Positions 26,565-34,815 of a stretch of 64,000 nucleotides of DNA are shown here, one piece after another. The notes below the pieces were generated by a model, which was given only the letters and a program-made list of their open reading frames with translations, made no database searches and was not told the origin of the DNA. The stretch's first letter is position 1. Every line of letters begins with the position of its first letter. The DNA is from Pseudorhodoplanes sp. GTDB taxonomy: Bacteria > Pseudomonadota > Alphaproteobacteria > Rhizobiales > Xanthobacteraceae. The DNA lies in assembly GCA_022843165.1 (NCBI GenBank), contig JALHOD010000006.1, positions 123,547-187,546 of the forward strand, read 5' to 3'. The translations under genes and the position numbers were made by a program.

Positions 26565-28229
26565 TCAGGATGCAGCCCCACTCACCTGCGCCATGACATC
26601 CTCCGCCTTCGTTGCATCGCTCCCGCGCCACGCGACATGCTGGTCGGGGCGGATCAGCGCCAGATCGCAGCCGTAGAAATCGCGCGCCTCGGCGTCCGGT
26701 ACATCGACAAGCCTGAGCGGGATGTTGCGGGACTTTGCGGCGTTCCGGAAATCCGATGCATCCGGCGCAGTCTTGCCCAGACGCAGCAGCGTGAAGCCGG
26801 TGCCAAAATGATCGAACAGACTGTCGCCCGTGCCGCGTCCGTCGCCCATCCACAGATGCGGTGCGCGGCCGCCTGGCACCGATGTCGGCACATAGCGATC
26901 GAAGCTGTCCTGCGGCGCGGCTTCCTCGCTCGCGATGATCGGCGAGCCATCGTAACGCGCGCCCAATTGCACGCCGATGGAGGCGAATTCCTCGCCGAAG
27001 GTGGCGAGATATGCGCCGACCTCCGCGCGCGCTGACGCGCCCGCGTCCGAAGCTTCTTCCATGACCGGCGACACATTCACGTCGCCGATGCTTTTGGCGA
27101 GTTCGCGCGCGGCATTGGTGTTGCGGATGGCGATTGGCTTGCGCTCGGCCTCATAGGACTCGAGCAGCCCCGCGCCGCCCCAGCCCTGCAGCGTGGCAGC
27201 CAGCTTCCACGCGAGATTGGCGGCGTCCTCGATGCCGGTATTCATGCCAAAACCGCCGGTCGGCGTGAACAGGTGCACGGCGTCACCCGCAAGCAGAACG
27301 CGGCCTTCGCCGAAGGCGTCGGCATAAAGCGCGACGCCGGCGGTCCAGGGCGCATGCCCGATGATCTCGACCGGGATGTCGGCCCCTGTACACAGCGCCA
27401 CGGCGCGCTTCACGGTGTCGTCGCCCGGCTCGGCACTGGGGTCTTTCGGTTTCATCCAGAACAGGAATTCGTCTTTTCCATCGAGCGCGATGATTGTGGT
27501 GCGCAGTTGCGGATTGACCGCCCAGTACTGGAAGGCGCGGCGGTTTCCGAGAAAATCGCGATAGAGCGTCGGCGCGCGCAGATAGGTGGAGAACATGCGC
27601 CCGCCAAAATAGTCCTGCTGCAGCGTGTCCTCGCCGGCATAGCGGATGCCGAGCGTGCGGCGCACGAAAGAGCGTCCGCCGTCGCAGCCGACGAGATAAT
27701 CCGCGCGCCAGTTTTCGTTGCGTCCGTCGGACAGATGAATGGCGGCGAGCGTCACGCCGTCCTTGTCCTGGTCGAAGGAGGTCACCTCGTGGTCGAATCG
27801 CAGCGTGATGTTCGGCCGCGTCCTCGCGTAGTCGAACAGGAAACGTTCGACATACATCTGGTTGCCGCGATGGATCGGCTCCGGCGTCTGGTCGAAACGC
27901 GATGACGCGGCGACTGCACGCATTTTCTCCGTCGACGACGGCATGGTCAGCCGCGCCAGCTCATACGCATTGAAGCGGGTGAAGTAGGCGACGTCGGTCG
28001 GATGATCGGCGGGCAGGCCGAACGCGCGGATGCTGTCCGCGAGGCCGAGCCGCCGATGATGCTCCATGCTGCGCGAATTGTGCGTGGATCCCTTCGGGTG
28101 CCAGCGCGTGGTCGTCTCGCTATTGAACACGACCGATTTCACGCCGTGCCGGTCGAGGAACAGCGCCAGCATCAGCCCGACCGGGCCGCCGCCGGCAATC
28201 GCGACGCGAGTTTGGTTGGGAGTGGACAT
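26565..28229 (-). CDS. FAD-dependent aromatic-ring monooxygenase-like protein
   Basis: A class A flavoprotein hydroxylase of 554 residues. FAD-binding GxGxxG is seen in VAIAGGGPVGLMLALFLDRHG near residue 10. The DG motif is LVGCDGGRSFVRRTLGI and the GD motif is VLLAGDAVHLFTPTGGFGMNTGIEDA. The C-terminal ~150 residues form the thioredoxin-like extension found in PheA/MhpA-type hydroxylases (LWMGDGRGTGDSLFDHFGTG, IRPDQHVAWRG). The substrate is probably a phenolic or polyketide-like ring; no ring-cleavage gene is nearby to specify it. It is monocistronic, flanked by repeats on both sides. Confidence 0.88.
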   Translation of the reverse strand: MSTPNQTRVAIAGGGPVGLMLALFLDRHGVKSVVFNSETTTRWHPKGSTHNSRSMEHHRRLGLADSIRAFGLPADHPTDVAYFTRFNAYELARLTMPSSTEKMRAVAASSRFDQTPEPIHRGNQMYVERFLFDYARTRPNITLRFDHEVTSFDQDKDGVTLAAIHLSDGRNENWRADYLVGCDGGRSFVRRTLGIRYAGEDTLQQDYFGGRMFSTYLRAPTLYRDFLGNRRAFQYWAVNPQLRTTIIALDGKDEFLFWMKPKDPSAEPGDDTVKRAVALCTGADIPVEIIGHAPWTAGVALYADAFGEGRVLLAGDAVHLFTPTGGFGMNTGIEDAANLAWKLAATLQGWGGAGLLESYEAERKPIAIRNTNAARELAKSIGDVNVSPVMEEASDAGASARAEVGAYLATFGEEFASIGVQLGARYDGSPIIASEEAAPQDSFDRYVPTSVPGGRAPHLWMGDGRGTGDSLFDHFGTGFTLLRLGKTAPDASDFRNAAKSRNIPLRLVDVPDAEARDFYGCDLALIRPDQHVAWRGSDATKAEDVMAQVSGAAS

Positions 28230-28243
28230 AATTACAGTCCGTC

Positions 28244-28266
28244 ATGGCCGGACTTGTCCCGGCCAT
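28244..28266. repeat. Short hairpin, possible dispersed-repeat fragment
   Basis: ATGGCCGG (28244-28251) pairs with CCGGCCAT (28259-28266) around ACTTGTC. Similar ATGGCCGG-loop-CCGGCCAT hairpins are common between genes in Bradyrhizobium-like genomes. It lies just upstream of the monooxygenase start. Confidence 0.5.
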
Positions 28267-28347
28267 CCCGAGGTTGGCACTGTAAGCGAATAAGCGGGAT
28301 ACGCGGGTCAATTTCGCGCATGACGACGTCAAAATGCAAAGTCCACA

Positions 28348-29757
28348 CTAGAGAACCTTGCCCGGATTGAGAATGCCGTTCGGGTCGAGCGTCTGCTTGA
28401 TGCTGCGCATCAGCTCGATCGCGGTCCTGTCCTTCACGCCGGGCAGGCGGTCGCGTTTGGCGATGCCGATGCCGTGCTCGGCCGAGATCGAGCCGGCATA
28501 TTTCATGACGATGCCGAACACGAGGTCCTGCACCTCGTCCTCGCGCTTGAGGAATTCGGCTTTGTCGGCGCCGACCGGCTGGGTGATGTTGTAATGGATG
28601 TTGCCGTCGCCGACATGCCCGAAGGGCAATGGCCGCGCGCCCGGCACCAGCGCGACCACGGCAGCATTGGCTTCCGCGATGAACGCGGGAATGGACGCCA
28701 CGGGCACCGAAATGTCGTGCTTGATCGAGCCGCCCTCGTTGCGCTGCACCTCGCCGATCATCTCGCGGATGCGCCAGAACGCCTTGGCCTGTTCCAGCGT
28801 CTCGGCCACCGTTCCGTCGAGAATCAGGCCATGCTCGAGGCCGTATTCGAGCAGTTCTTCGAGCATGACACGCAAGCCGGTCTCGGCCTGCGACGAGATT
28901 TCAAGGAGGACATACCAGGGATAAACCTGATCCAGCGGGTCTCTCACATTCGTCGCGTGCTTGAGAACCATCTCGACGCCGTCGCGCGTCATCAGTTCGA
29001 AGCTCGTCACTTCGCCAGCGGCGCGGCCGCTCGCGACATTGAGGAGGTCGACCGCCGCCTGCGGCGACGGCACCGCGAGATAGGCGACCTCGACCGATCG
29101 CGGGCGCGGCACAAGCCGCAGCACGGCGGCGGTGATGATGCCGAGCGTGCCTTCGGCGCCGATGAACAGGTTCTTCAGGTCGTAGCCGGTATTGTCCTTC
29201 TTCAGCTTGTTGAGATTGTTGAGCACGCGGCCGTCGGCCAGCACGACTTCCAGCCCCAGCACATGGGAACGCGCGATGCCGTGCGCCAGAGCGGCGGTGC
29301 CGCCGGCATTGGTGGAGAGATTGCCGCCGATGGTGCAGGTGCCTTCCGAGGGCAGCAATTGCGGATAGAGCCGGTCGGCTGCGGCCGCGGCTTCGCGCGT
29401 GCGCTGGAGCGTGACGCCGGCCTCGACCGTGATGGTGCTCGACACCGGGTCGATCTCGCGGATCTTGTCCAGACGATTGAGCGACAGCACGATCTCGCCG
29501 TGATGCGGAATCTGTCCGCCGACCAGGCCGGTATTGCCGCCCTGCGGTACGACGGCGATATGATTCTCGTTCGCGAGTTTCAGGATGGCGGACACTTCCT
29601 CGACCGAACCCGGCCGCAGCACCAGCGGCGTGTGCCCGCGCCAGCGGTCGCGCATCTCGACGAGATACGGCGTCTGCGCGTCCGGATCGGTGATCGCATA
29701 GCGCTCGCCGACGATGCCGGTGAAACGGTCAAGCAATTCGGTGGCGAGAGCGGGCAT
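28348..29757 (-). CDS. FAD-binding oxidoreductase, GlcD/D-lactate dehydrogenase family
   Basis: A 469-residue flavoenzyme of the VAO/GlcD family that oxidises a D-2-hydroxy acid such as D-lactate, glycolate or D-2-hydroxyglutarate. The FAD-binding part holds VVPQGGNTGLVGGQIP, EGTCTIGGNLSTNAGGTAAL and NLFIGAEGTLGIITAAVLRL. The C-terminal oxidase domain holds PFGHVGDGNIHYNI and SISAEHGIGIAKRDRLPGV, with metal-binding histidines. No Fe-S partner is adjacent, which favours D-lactate or D-2-hydroxyglutarate dehydrogenase over multi-subunit glycolate oxidase. ATG 29757 is chosen over GTG 29763. It lies 42 bases behind the Sua5 gene in the same direction. Confidence 0.9.
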   Translation of the reverse strand: MPALATELLDRFTGIVGERYAITDPDAQTPYLVEMRDRWRGHTPLVLRPGSVEEVSAILKLANENHIAVVPQGGNTGLVGGQIPHHGEIVLSLNRLDKIREIDPVSSTITVEAGVTLQRTREAAAAADRLYPQLLPSEGTCTIGGNLSTNAGGTAALAHGIARSHVLGLEVVLADGRVLNNLNKLKKDNTGYDLKNLFIGAEGTLGIITAAVLRLVPRPRSVEVAYLAVPSPQAAVDLLNVASGRAAGEVTSFELMTRDGVEMVLKHATNVRDPLDQVYPWYVLLEISSQAETGLRVMLEELLEYGLEHGLILDGTVAETLEQAKAFWRIREMIGEVQRNEGGSIKHDISVPVASIPAFIAEANAAVVALVPGARPLPFGHVGDGNIHYNITQPVGADKAEFLKREDEVQDLVFGIVMKYAGSISAEHGIGIAKRDRLPGVKDRTAIELMRSIKQTLDPNGILNPGKVL

Positions 29758-29799
29758 CGGCACGTCCGTTGCATTTTGATGTCTGGAACCGCGTCACGT

Positions 29800-30795
29800 T
29801 TAGCGCGGCGCGGCGGCGCGGAGTAGCCGGTCATTGATGGCCTCGCCCAGTCCGTCATGCGGTATCGGCATGACGGCGATGGTGCGCGCGCCGGACGCGT
29901 CCAGCGCCCGTAAATGGGAGAACAGATGGGCGGCGGCTTCCACCAGGTCGCCGCGCGCGGACAGATTGAGAATCTTGCGCGCATCCTGGGCGCCGCTGGC
30001 AAGATCAGGCCCGAAGGCAAGCAAGGCGTCGCCCGCGTTCACGCTTGTCGCATCGAGCCGCAGGGCGGCGCGCGGTGCGTAATGCGAGGCGAGCAGCCCG
30101 GGCGCCAGCGGGGCGTCGTCCTCGGCAACCGTCGTTTCAATATCGCCGTCGGCGGCGAAAGCCTGTCCGAGCGCAGCCTCGAGCGTGGCGCGCGGCAATC
30201 CGCCCGGCCGCAGCAACGCGGGCTCGCCCAGACAGGCCACGATGGTGGATTCCAGCCCGACCTGGGTCGCCCCGCCGTCAATGATGAGATCGATGCGGCC
30301 ATCGAGATCGGCCAGCACATGCGTGGCCGTGGTCGGCGAGACATGGCCCGATCTGTTGGCGGAGGGGGCCACGACCGGTCGGCCGAAGGCCGCCAGCAGA
30401 TCATGCGCCACCGGATGCCGCGGCACCCGCAAGGCGATGGTGTCCAGGCCGGCGGTGGCGAGGTCCGAGACCGGGCAATCGGCGCGTTTGGGAAGAACAA
30501 GCGTGAGCGGACCTGGCCAGAAGGCAGCCGCGAGCGTGCCGGCGGCGTCGTCGAACACCGCCAGTTGGCGGGCCGCCGCCAGGTCCGGCACATGCGCGAT
30601 CAGGGGATTGAAGGCCGGCCGTCCCTTGGCGGCATAGAGCCGGGCGACGGCTTCGCCATTGGTGGCGTCGGCCCCCAGCCCGTAGACAGTTTCGGTCGGG
30701 AAGGCGACCAGCCCGCCGTCCCGCAGGCAGGCGATAGCGGCGCCGATCGCCCCAGGACCGGCCGCAAGCGTGCGTGTTTTAAGAGCGATGTTCAT
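29800..30795 (-). CDS. sua5: L-threonylcarbamoyladenylate synthase, Sua5 type
   Basis: An enzyme of the first step of t6A modification of tRNAs reading ANN codons: threonine + bicarbonate + ATP give threonylcarbamoyl-AMP. The YrdC domain (about 15-200) shows GGLVAFPTETVYGLGADAT, KGRPAFNPLIAHV, FWPGPLTLVLP, ALRVPRHPVA and PSANRSGHVSPT, then ESTIVAC. The extra C-terminal domain (about 235-331), connected by APGLLASHYAP, makes it the long Sua5 form of 331 residues. It is divergent from tRNA-Pro, a fitting neighbour for a tRNA modification gene but probably a coincidence. Confidence 0.93.
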   Translation of the reverse strand: MNIALKTRTLAAGPGAIGAAIACLRDGGLVAFPTETVYGLGADATNGEAVARLYAAKGRPAFNPLIAHVPDLAAARQLAVFDDAAGTLAAAFWPGPLTLVLPKRADCPVSDLATAGLDTIALRVPRHPVAHDLLAAFGRPVVAPSANRSGHVSPTTATHVLADLDGRIDLIIDGGATQVGLESTIVACLGEPALLRPGGLPRATLEAALGQAFAADGDIETTVAEDDAPLAPGLLASHYAPRAALRLDATSVNAGDALLAFGPDLASGAQDARKILNLSARGDLVEAAAHLFSHLRALDASGARTIAVMPIPHDGLGEAINDRLLRAAAPR

Positions 30796-30819
30796 TGTTC
30801 CGCGCGCTTGCGGCCGAAG

Positions 30820-30848
30820 TTGCGTCGACCCCGGGCCATGGCTATAAG
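30820..30848 (+). promoter_or_regulatory. Promoter of tRNA-Pro
   Basis: TTGCGT (30820-30825) and TATAAG (30843-30848) are separated by 17 bases, an ideal sigma-70 spacing. Transcription would begin around 30855, about 9 bases before the tRNA. Confidence 0.65.
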
Positions 30849-30863
30849 ACGCGCTCTTCATAT

Positions 30864-30940
30864 CGGAGTGTAGCGCAGCCTGGTAGCGCACCTCGTTCGG
30901 GACGAGGGGGTCGTAGGTTCAAATCCTATCACTCCGACCA
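30864..30940 (+). tRNA. tRNA-Pro (anticodon CGG)
   Basis: A 77-base gene that folds as a full cloverleaf. The acceptor CGGAGTG (30864-30870) pairs with CACTCCG (30930-30936). The anticodon stem CCTCG/CGAGG encloses the loop TTCGGGA, giving anticodon CGG, which reads CCG codons. The T arm contains GGTTCAAATCC. Discriminator A and an encoded CCA end the gene. No intron or degeneracy is seen. Confidence 0.97.
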
Positions 30941-31319
30941 TTGAAGCTCCGCGTATCCCGAATGCGCAGATTCGCCGGCTCCACGTCCGATTCGGACTGT
31001 TTCCCGACCCATCAGCGACAAATCAACCTTGGGTTGCAGAACTTCCTGTGCTTGCAACGGCGGGTTTTGGGCGGGCCATCTTAACCCTTTCGGCCTGCGC
31101 CATTAACGCTGCTGCCCACAGAAGAGGCTGTGTTTGCTGGCCAGGCCCGCCGGGCTCTCAACGCTTCCCTAACGATTTCAATCTACTTTTTGGTGAATTC
31201 TACGCGTTTGAGTCGGGGAATGTCCGAACGGAACTGCCAAACAACGATCCGGTGTCTCGGTCGCAGGATTTGAGAGCGAGGCTCGGTCGGCCGGCGGTGC
31301 GGCAAAGGGGTGACGAGGA
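30941..31319. other. Intergenic region between tRNA-Pro and cheW
   Basis: This holds no gene I can support. A 91-codon frame (31048-31323) is present but its composition (CVCWPGPPGSQRFPNDF) is not protein-like. The region presumably carries the chemotaxis operon promoter; no clear sigma-70 or sigma-28 element stands out to the eye. Confidence 0.6.
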
Positions 31320-31859
31320 ATGAATAACCAGGCTGCGGCGTCGACCGCCGGAACCGGTGGGATGAATCCGATGGACTGGGCGGGTGCCGATGGCGCCACC
31401 AGCACGGACGGGCTGACTCAGTTCATCAGTTTTGCCATCGGCGCCGATCAATACGGCGTCGACATCATGGCGGTGCGCGAGATCAAGGGCTGGTCGGAAA
31501 TCACGCACCTTCCCAAGCAGCCGGAATATGTGCGCGGCGTGCTCAACCTGCGCGGCGTCATGGTTCCGATCATCGATCTGCGCTGCCGCTTCGGTCAGGG
31601 ACTGACCGAGGCCACCCCGATACACGTCGTGATTATCGTACAGGTCGCTTCGCGCCTGGTCGGTCTGCTCGCCGATCGCGTGCTCGATATCATTTCCTGC
31701 GATGCCGCCAAGATCCAGCCAGTGCCCCGGATCGCCCAGGCTGCGCGCATCGACTTCCTTTCAGGGCTGGTGACGATGGATAGCGCGATGATCGCGCTGA
31801 TCGACCTGCCGCATCTTCTGTCGCTCTCCGAGTCCGAGGAAAAAGCTTCATCGCACTGA
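31320..31859 (+). CDS. cheW: Chemotaxis coupling protein CheW
   Basis: This adaptor links chemoreceptors to CheA. It has 179 residues: an Ala/Gly/Thr-rich extension of about 30 residues, then the CheW domain with TQFISFAIGADQYGVDIMAV, YVRGVLNLRGVMVPIIDLR and the closing ALIDLPHLLSL. The diagnostic NLRG is intact. It is the first gene of the chemotaxis operon; a 332-base gap separates it from cheR. GACGAGG precedes the start. Confidence 0.95.
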   Translation: MNNQAAASTAGTGGMNPMDWAGADGATSTDGLTQFISFAIGADQYGVDIMAVREIKGWSEITHLPKQPEYVRGVLNLRGVMVPIIDLRCRFGQGLTEATPIHVVIIVQVASRLVGLLADRVLDIISCDAAKIQPVPRIAQAARIDFLSGLVTMDSAMIALIDLPHLLSLSESEEKASSH

Positions 31860-32191
31860 TGTGAGTTTGGTCGCGGATTTCGTGCGGGGAGGCCGAGCTT
31901 TGTAACCCGTGTTGTGTATGGGGCTGTCGTGCGTGCTTCAGGTCATGACGATCAGGAATCCAGCATGCTTGCGGGTGCGATCAATATTACAGCGCTGCTG
32001 ACCGCCGCTGCGGCGAGCGAGAACGCGGTGACATTCGCATTGCCGGAAAACGTCGTTCCTCGGCATGGGCCGCGTCGCGGCCGGCTTTCACCGACAACAG
32101 CAACAACAGAAAAAAGCGGACCGGTGGGACGCATGCAAGCGGTCTTGTCCCCGATAATCCGGGCCGAGCCGCAACCGGAAGGATTCCTGGA
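31860..32191. other. Gap between cheW and cheR
   Basis: A frame from GTG 31914 (or ATG 31965) to 32198 encodes a 94- or 77-residue Ala/Pro/Arg-rich sequence with no recognisable motif, overlapping the first codons of cheR. It could be a small gene, but I cannot support it. No terminator or obvious promoter is seen. Confidence 0.4.
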
Positions 32192-33085
32192 ATGTTGAAA
32201 TCCTCAGCCTTGACGGCGCGCGAGTCCGAAGCCGCCTTCGACGATGTGCGGCGGGAGTACGAATTCTCAGATGCCGATTTTCACGTGCTGGCGCGCATCG
32301 CCAAGCAGCGCACCGGCATCACGCTGGCCGACAGCAAGCGCAATCTGCTGTACGGGCGGCTCTCGCGCCGCCTGCGCGCCCTGAAAATGTCGTCGTTCAG
32401 CGAATATCGCGAATATCTCGACGGCCCGCAGGGCGAGATCGAGCTCGAACGCTTTATCAACAGCATTTCCACCAACCACACCAAGCTGTTCCGCGAGCCG
32501 CATCATTTCGACCATCTGCGCGACAATATCGCGGTTCCCTATGCCCAGGCCGTACGCAACAACCGCGCCGGCCGCCTGCGTATCTGGTCCGCGGGCTGCT
32601 CAAGCGGCGAAGAACCCTACACCATCGCCATGGTGATCAAGCGCGAGATTCCCGACTGCGCGCGGCGTGACATCCGAATCCTGGCGACCGACATCGACAC
32701 CGACGTCCTGACCAAGGCGGCGCTCGGCGAATACCCGGTCAAGATGATGGAAGAAATTCCGGAAATCTATCGCGGGCTGGTCCAGCCGAAGAACAAGGAC
32801 AAGTCCTCCGACACAATGGTCATGAGTGAGGACCTGCGATCCATGATCGCGTATCGCCGGCTCAACCTGATGGATCATCCCTGGCCGTTCAAAGGCCCGT
32901 TCGACGCGATCTTCTGCCGCAACGTCATGATCTATTTCGATGCCCCGACCAAGTCAAACCTGATCGAGCGTTACACGCAACTGATCAAGCCCGGCGGCTG
33001 GCTGTATATCGGTCATTCCGAATCGCTTCTTGGTGCTCATCCCGGCCTCGAACTGATCGGCCGCACGGTTTACCGGAGAGTTTGA
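32192..33085 (+). CDS. cheR: Chemotaxis protein methyltransferase CheR
   Basis: A 297-residue enzyme that methylates receptor glutamates with S-adenosylmethionine during adaptation. The N-terminal four-helix domain (about 15-95) is followed by the Rossmann methyltransferase domain. Motifs are SISTNHTKLFREPHHF, RIWSAGCSSGEEPYTIAM (SAM binding), ILATDIDTDVL, FDAIFCRNVMIYFD and GGWLYIGHSESL. No C-terminal pentapeptide-binding extension is obvious. Its stop overlaps the cheD start by one base (TGATG). Confidence 0.96.
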   Translation: MLKSSALTARESEAAFDDVRREYEFSDADFHVLARIAKQRTGITLADSKRNLLYGRLSRRLRALKMSSFSEYREYLDGPQGEIELERFINSISTNHTKLFREPHHFDHLRDNIAVPYAQAVRNNRAGRLRIWSAGCSSGEEPYTIAMVIKREIPDCARRDIRILATDIDTDVLTKAALGEYPVKMMEEIPEIYRGLVQPKNKDKSSDTMVMSEDLRSMIAYRRLNLMDHPWPFKGPFDAIFCRNVMIYFDAPTKSNLIERYTQLIKPGGWLYIGHSESLLGAHPGLELIGRTVYRRV

Positions 33086-33720
33086 TGGGCATTGCTGTGC
33101 AGGCACAGACTGACGGCGCGGCGGGCGATAATATCGCCGCCGCACGCCATCGTTTCTACGACACCGCGAATTCGCAATGGCTGGTGAAGATCTTTCCGGG
33201 CGAATTCTACGTCACGCCGAAATCCGATGAGGTGCTCGTCACCGTATTGGGATCCTGCGTATCCGCCTGCATCCGCGATCCGCGCACGGGCATCGGCGGC
33301 ATGAACCATTTCATGCTTCCGCAGGGCGATGGCGGAAGCTGGGACGGGCAATCGACGCGCTATGGAAATTTCGCGATGGAGAAGCTCATCAACGAGCTGA
33401 TCAAGAACGGATGCCCGCGCGAGCGCATGGAAATCAAGGTCTTCGGCGGCGGCAACGTGATCGACAGCAGCTCCGCCATCGGGTCGAAGAACGCCGAATT
33501 CGTGATGAACTTTCTGAACAGCGAAGGTTTGAAATGCGCCGCCCAGGACCTGGGCGGATTGCATCCCCGGCGCATTCAGTATCAGCCATCGACCGGAAAA
33601 GTCGTGCGCCGGTTGCTGCAGGTGAACGAGTCCGTGCTGATCGCGCGCGAAGAGAAGAATTATGCAAGCCGCCTGACGTCCAAGCCGACTGCCGGCGACA
33701 TCGAACTGTTCGGGGACTGA
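33085..33720 (+). CDS. cheD: Chemoreceptor glutamine deamidase CheD
   Basis: A protein of 211 residues that deamidates receptor glutamines and in some bacteria assists CheY dephosphorylation. The catalytic pair is Cys58 (VLGSCVSACIRD) and His75 (GIGGMNHFMLP); FGGGNVIDSSSAIGSKNAEF is the other family block. An N-terminal ~30-residue extension is rich in Ala. It is translationally coupled to cheR and followed two bases later by cheB, as in rhizobial-type clusters where cheD accompanies cheR and cheB. Confidence 0.94.
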   Translation: MGIAVQAQTDGAAGDNIAAARHRFYDTANSQWLVKIFPGEFYVTPKSDEVLVTVLGSCVSACIRDPRTGIGGMNHFMLPQGDGGSWDGQSTRYGNFAMEKLINELIKNGCPRERMEIKVFGGGNVIDSSSAIGSKNAEFVMNFLNSEGLKCAAQDLGGLHPRRIQYQPSTGKVVRRLLQVNESVLIAREEKNYASRLTSKPTAGDIELFGD

Positions 33721-33722
33721 AG

Positions 33723-34814
33723 ATGACTGCAAGCCAATCGCCTGTCCGAGTTCTCATCGTCGACGATTCCGCCTTGATGCGGCAGTTGTTGTCGACATGC
33801 CTCTCCGCCGATCCGGAGATCGCCGTGGTGGGGGCCGCTGCCGACCCCATCGAAGCACGCGACATGATCAAGACGCTCAATCCCGACGTCATCACGCTCG
33901 ATGTCGAGATGCCGCGGATGGACGGCGTGACCTTCCTGCGCAAGATCATGACGCTGCGGCCCATGCCGGTGGTGATGATTTCGACGCTGACCCAGGCCGG
34001 AGCCGAAGTGACGCTGGAAGCGCTCGAAATCGGTGCCGTCGACTTCATCGCCAAGCCGACCAAGGACATCGGCACCGTGATGACGGAACTGGCCGGCGAG
34101 CTGCAGACCAAGGTCAAGACCGCCGCGCGGGTGCGGGTCCGCGCCCGGCAGTTCGAGCAGAAAGCGCCCAAGCCGAAACTGGTGGCGGGAAACCTGTCGC
34201 CGAAGAAAATCGTGACCATCGGCGCCTCGACCGGTGGCGTGGAGGCGCTCAAGGTCGTGCTGATGCATCTGCCGTCCGATTGCCCGCCGATCCTGATCAC
34301 CCAGCACATGCCGGAGCGATTCACGGCCTCCTTCGCGCGCCGGCTGGACATGGAATGCGCGATGCGGGTGACGGAGGCCTGCCATGGCGACGTGATCGAG
34401 CCGGGCCATGTCTATATCGCGCCGGGCGCGCGGCATCTCGAACTAGCCAAGAGCGCGGGAAAATTCACCTGCCGTCTGACCGACGATCCGCCGGTCTCAG
34501 GTCATCGGCCGTCGGTCGACGTCCTGTTCCGCTCGGCGGCGCAGGCCGCGGGTCCCGACATCGTCGGGGTGATCCTGACCGGCATGGGCAAGGACGGATC
34601 GGAAGGCATGGTCACGCTGCGCCAGGCCGGTGCGACCACGCTCGGGCAGGATGAAGCGTCGTCCCTGATCTACGGTATGCCGCGGGTCGCCTTCGAGCGC
34701 GGCGCGGTGCAGCGTCAATATCCGCTGATCGATATCGCCGACGGGATTCTCGACGCCTGCCGCGAAAAGCCCGGCCAGGCCGCGAAGTCCGCCATAGCCG
34801 CAAATCACAGGTAG
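33723..34814 (+). CDS. cheB: Protein-glutamate methylesterase/deamidase CheB
   Basis: A 363-residue adaptation enzyme that removes receptor methyl groups when phosphorylated by CheA. The receiver domain (about 8-125) has the acidic pair in LIVDDSALM, Asp60 as phosphoacceptor and KP at 111-112. A linker leads to the methylesterase domain with the catalytic triad Ser169 (GASTGG), His195 (QHMPERF) and Asp291 (TGMGKDG). It begins 2 bases after the cheD stop. Confidence 0.96.
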   Translation: MTASQSPVRVLIVDDSALMRQLLSTCLSADPEIAVVGAAADPIEARDMIKTLNPDVITLDVEMPRMDGVTFLRKIMTLRPMPVVMISTLTQAGAEVTLEALEIGAVDFIAKPTKDIGTVMTELAGELQTKVKTAARVRVRARQFEQKAPKPKLVAGNLSPKKIVTIGASTGGVEALKVVLMHLPSDCPPILITQHMPERFTASFARRLDMECAMRVTEACHGDVIEPGHVYIAPGARHLELAKSAGKFTCRLTDDPPVSGHRPSVDVLFRSAAQAAGPDIVGVILTGMGKDGSEGMVTLRQAGATTLGQDEASSLIYGMPRVAFERGAVQRQYPLIDIADGILDACREKPGQAAKSAIAANHR

Positions 34815-34815
34815 A

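Noticed and set aside
30864..31319. tRNA-Pro as an integration site
   Set aside because: The 3' end of the tRNA is not seen repeated downstream and no integrase follows. The neighbouring genes are core chemotaxis genes.
31048..31323. A 91-codon frame before cheW
   Set aside because: The composition is not protein-like, there is no good ribosome site, and it ends inside the cheW start.
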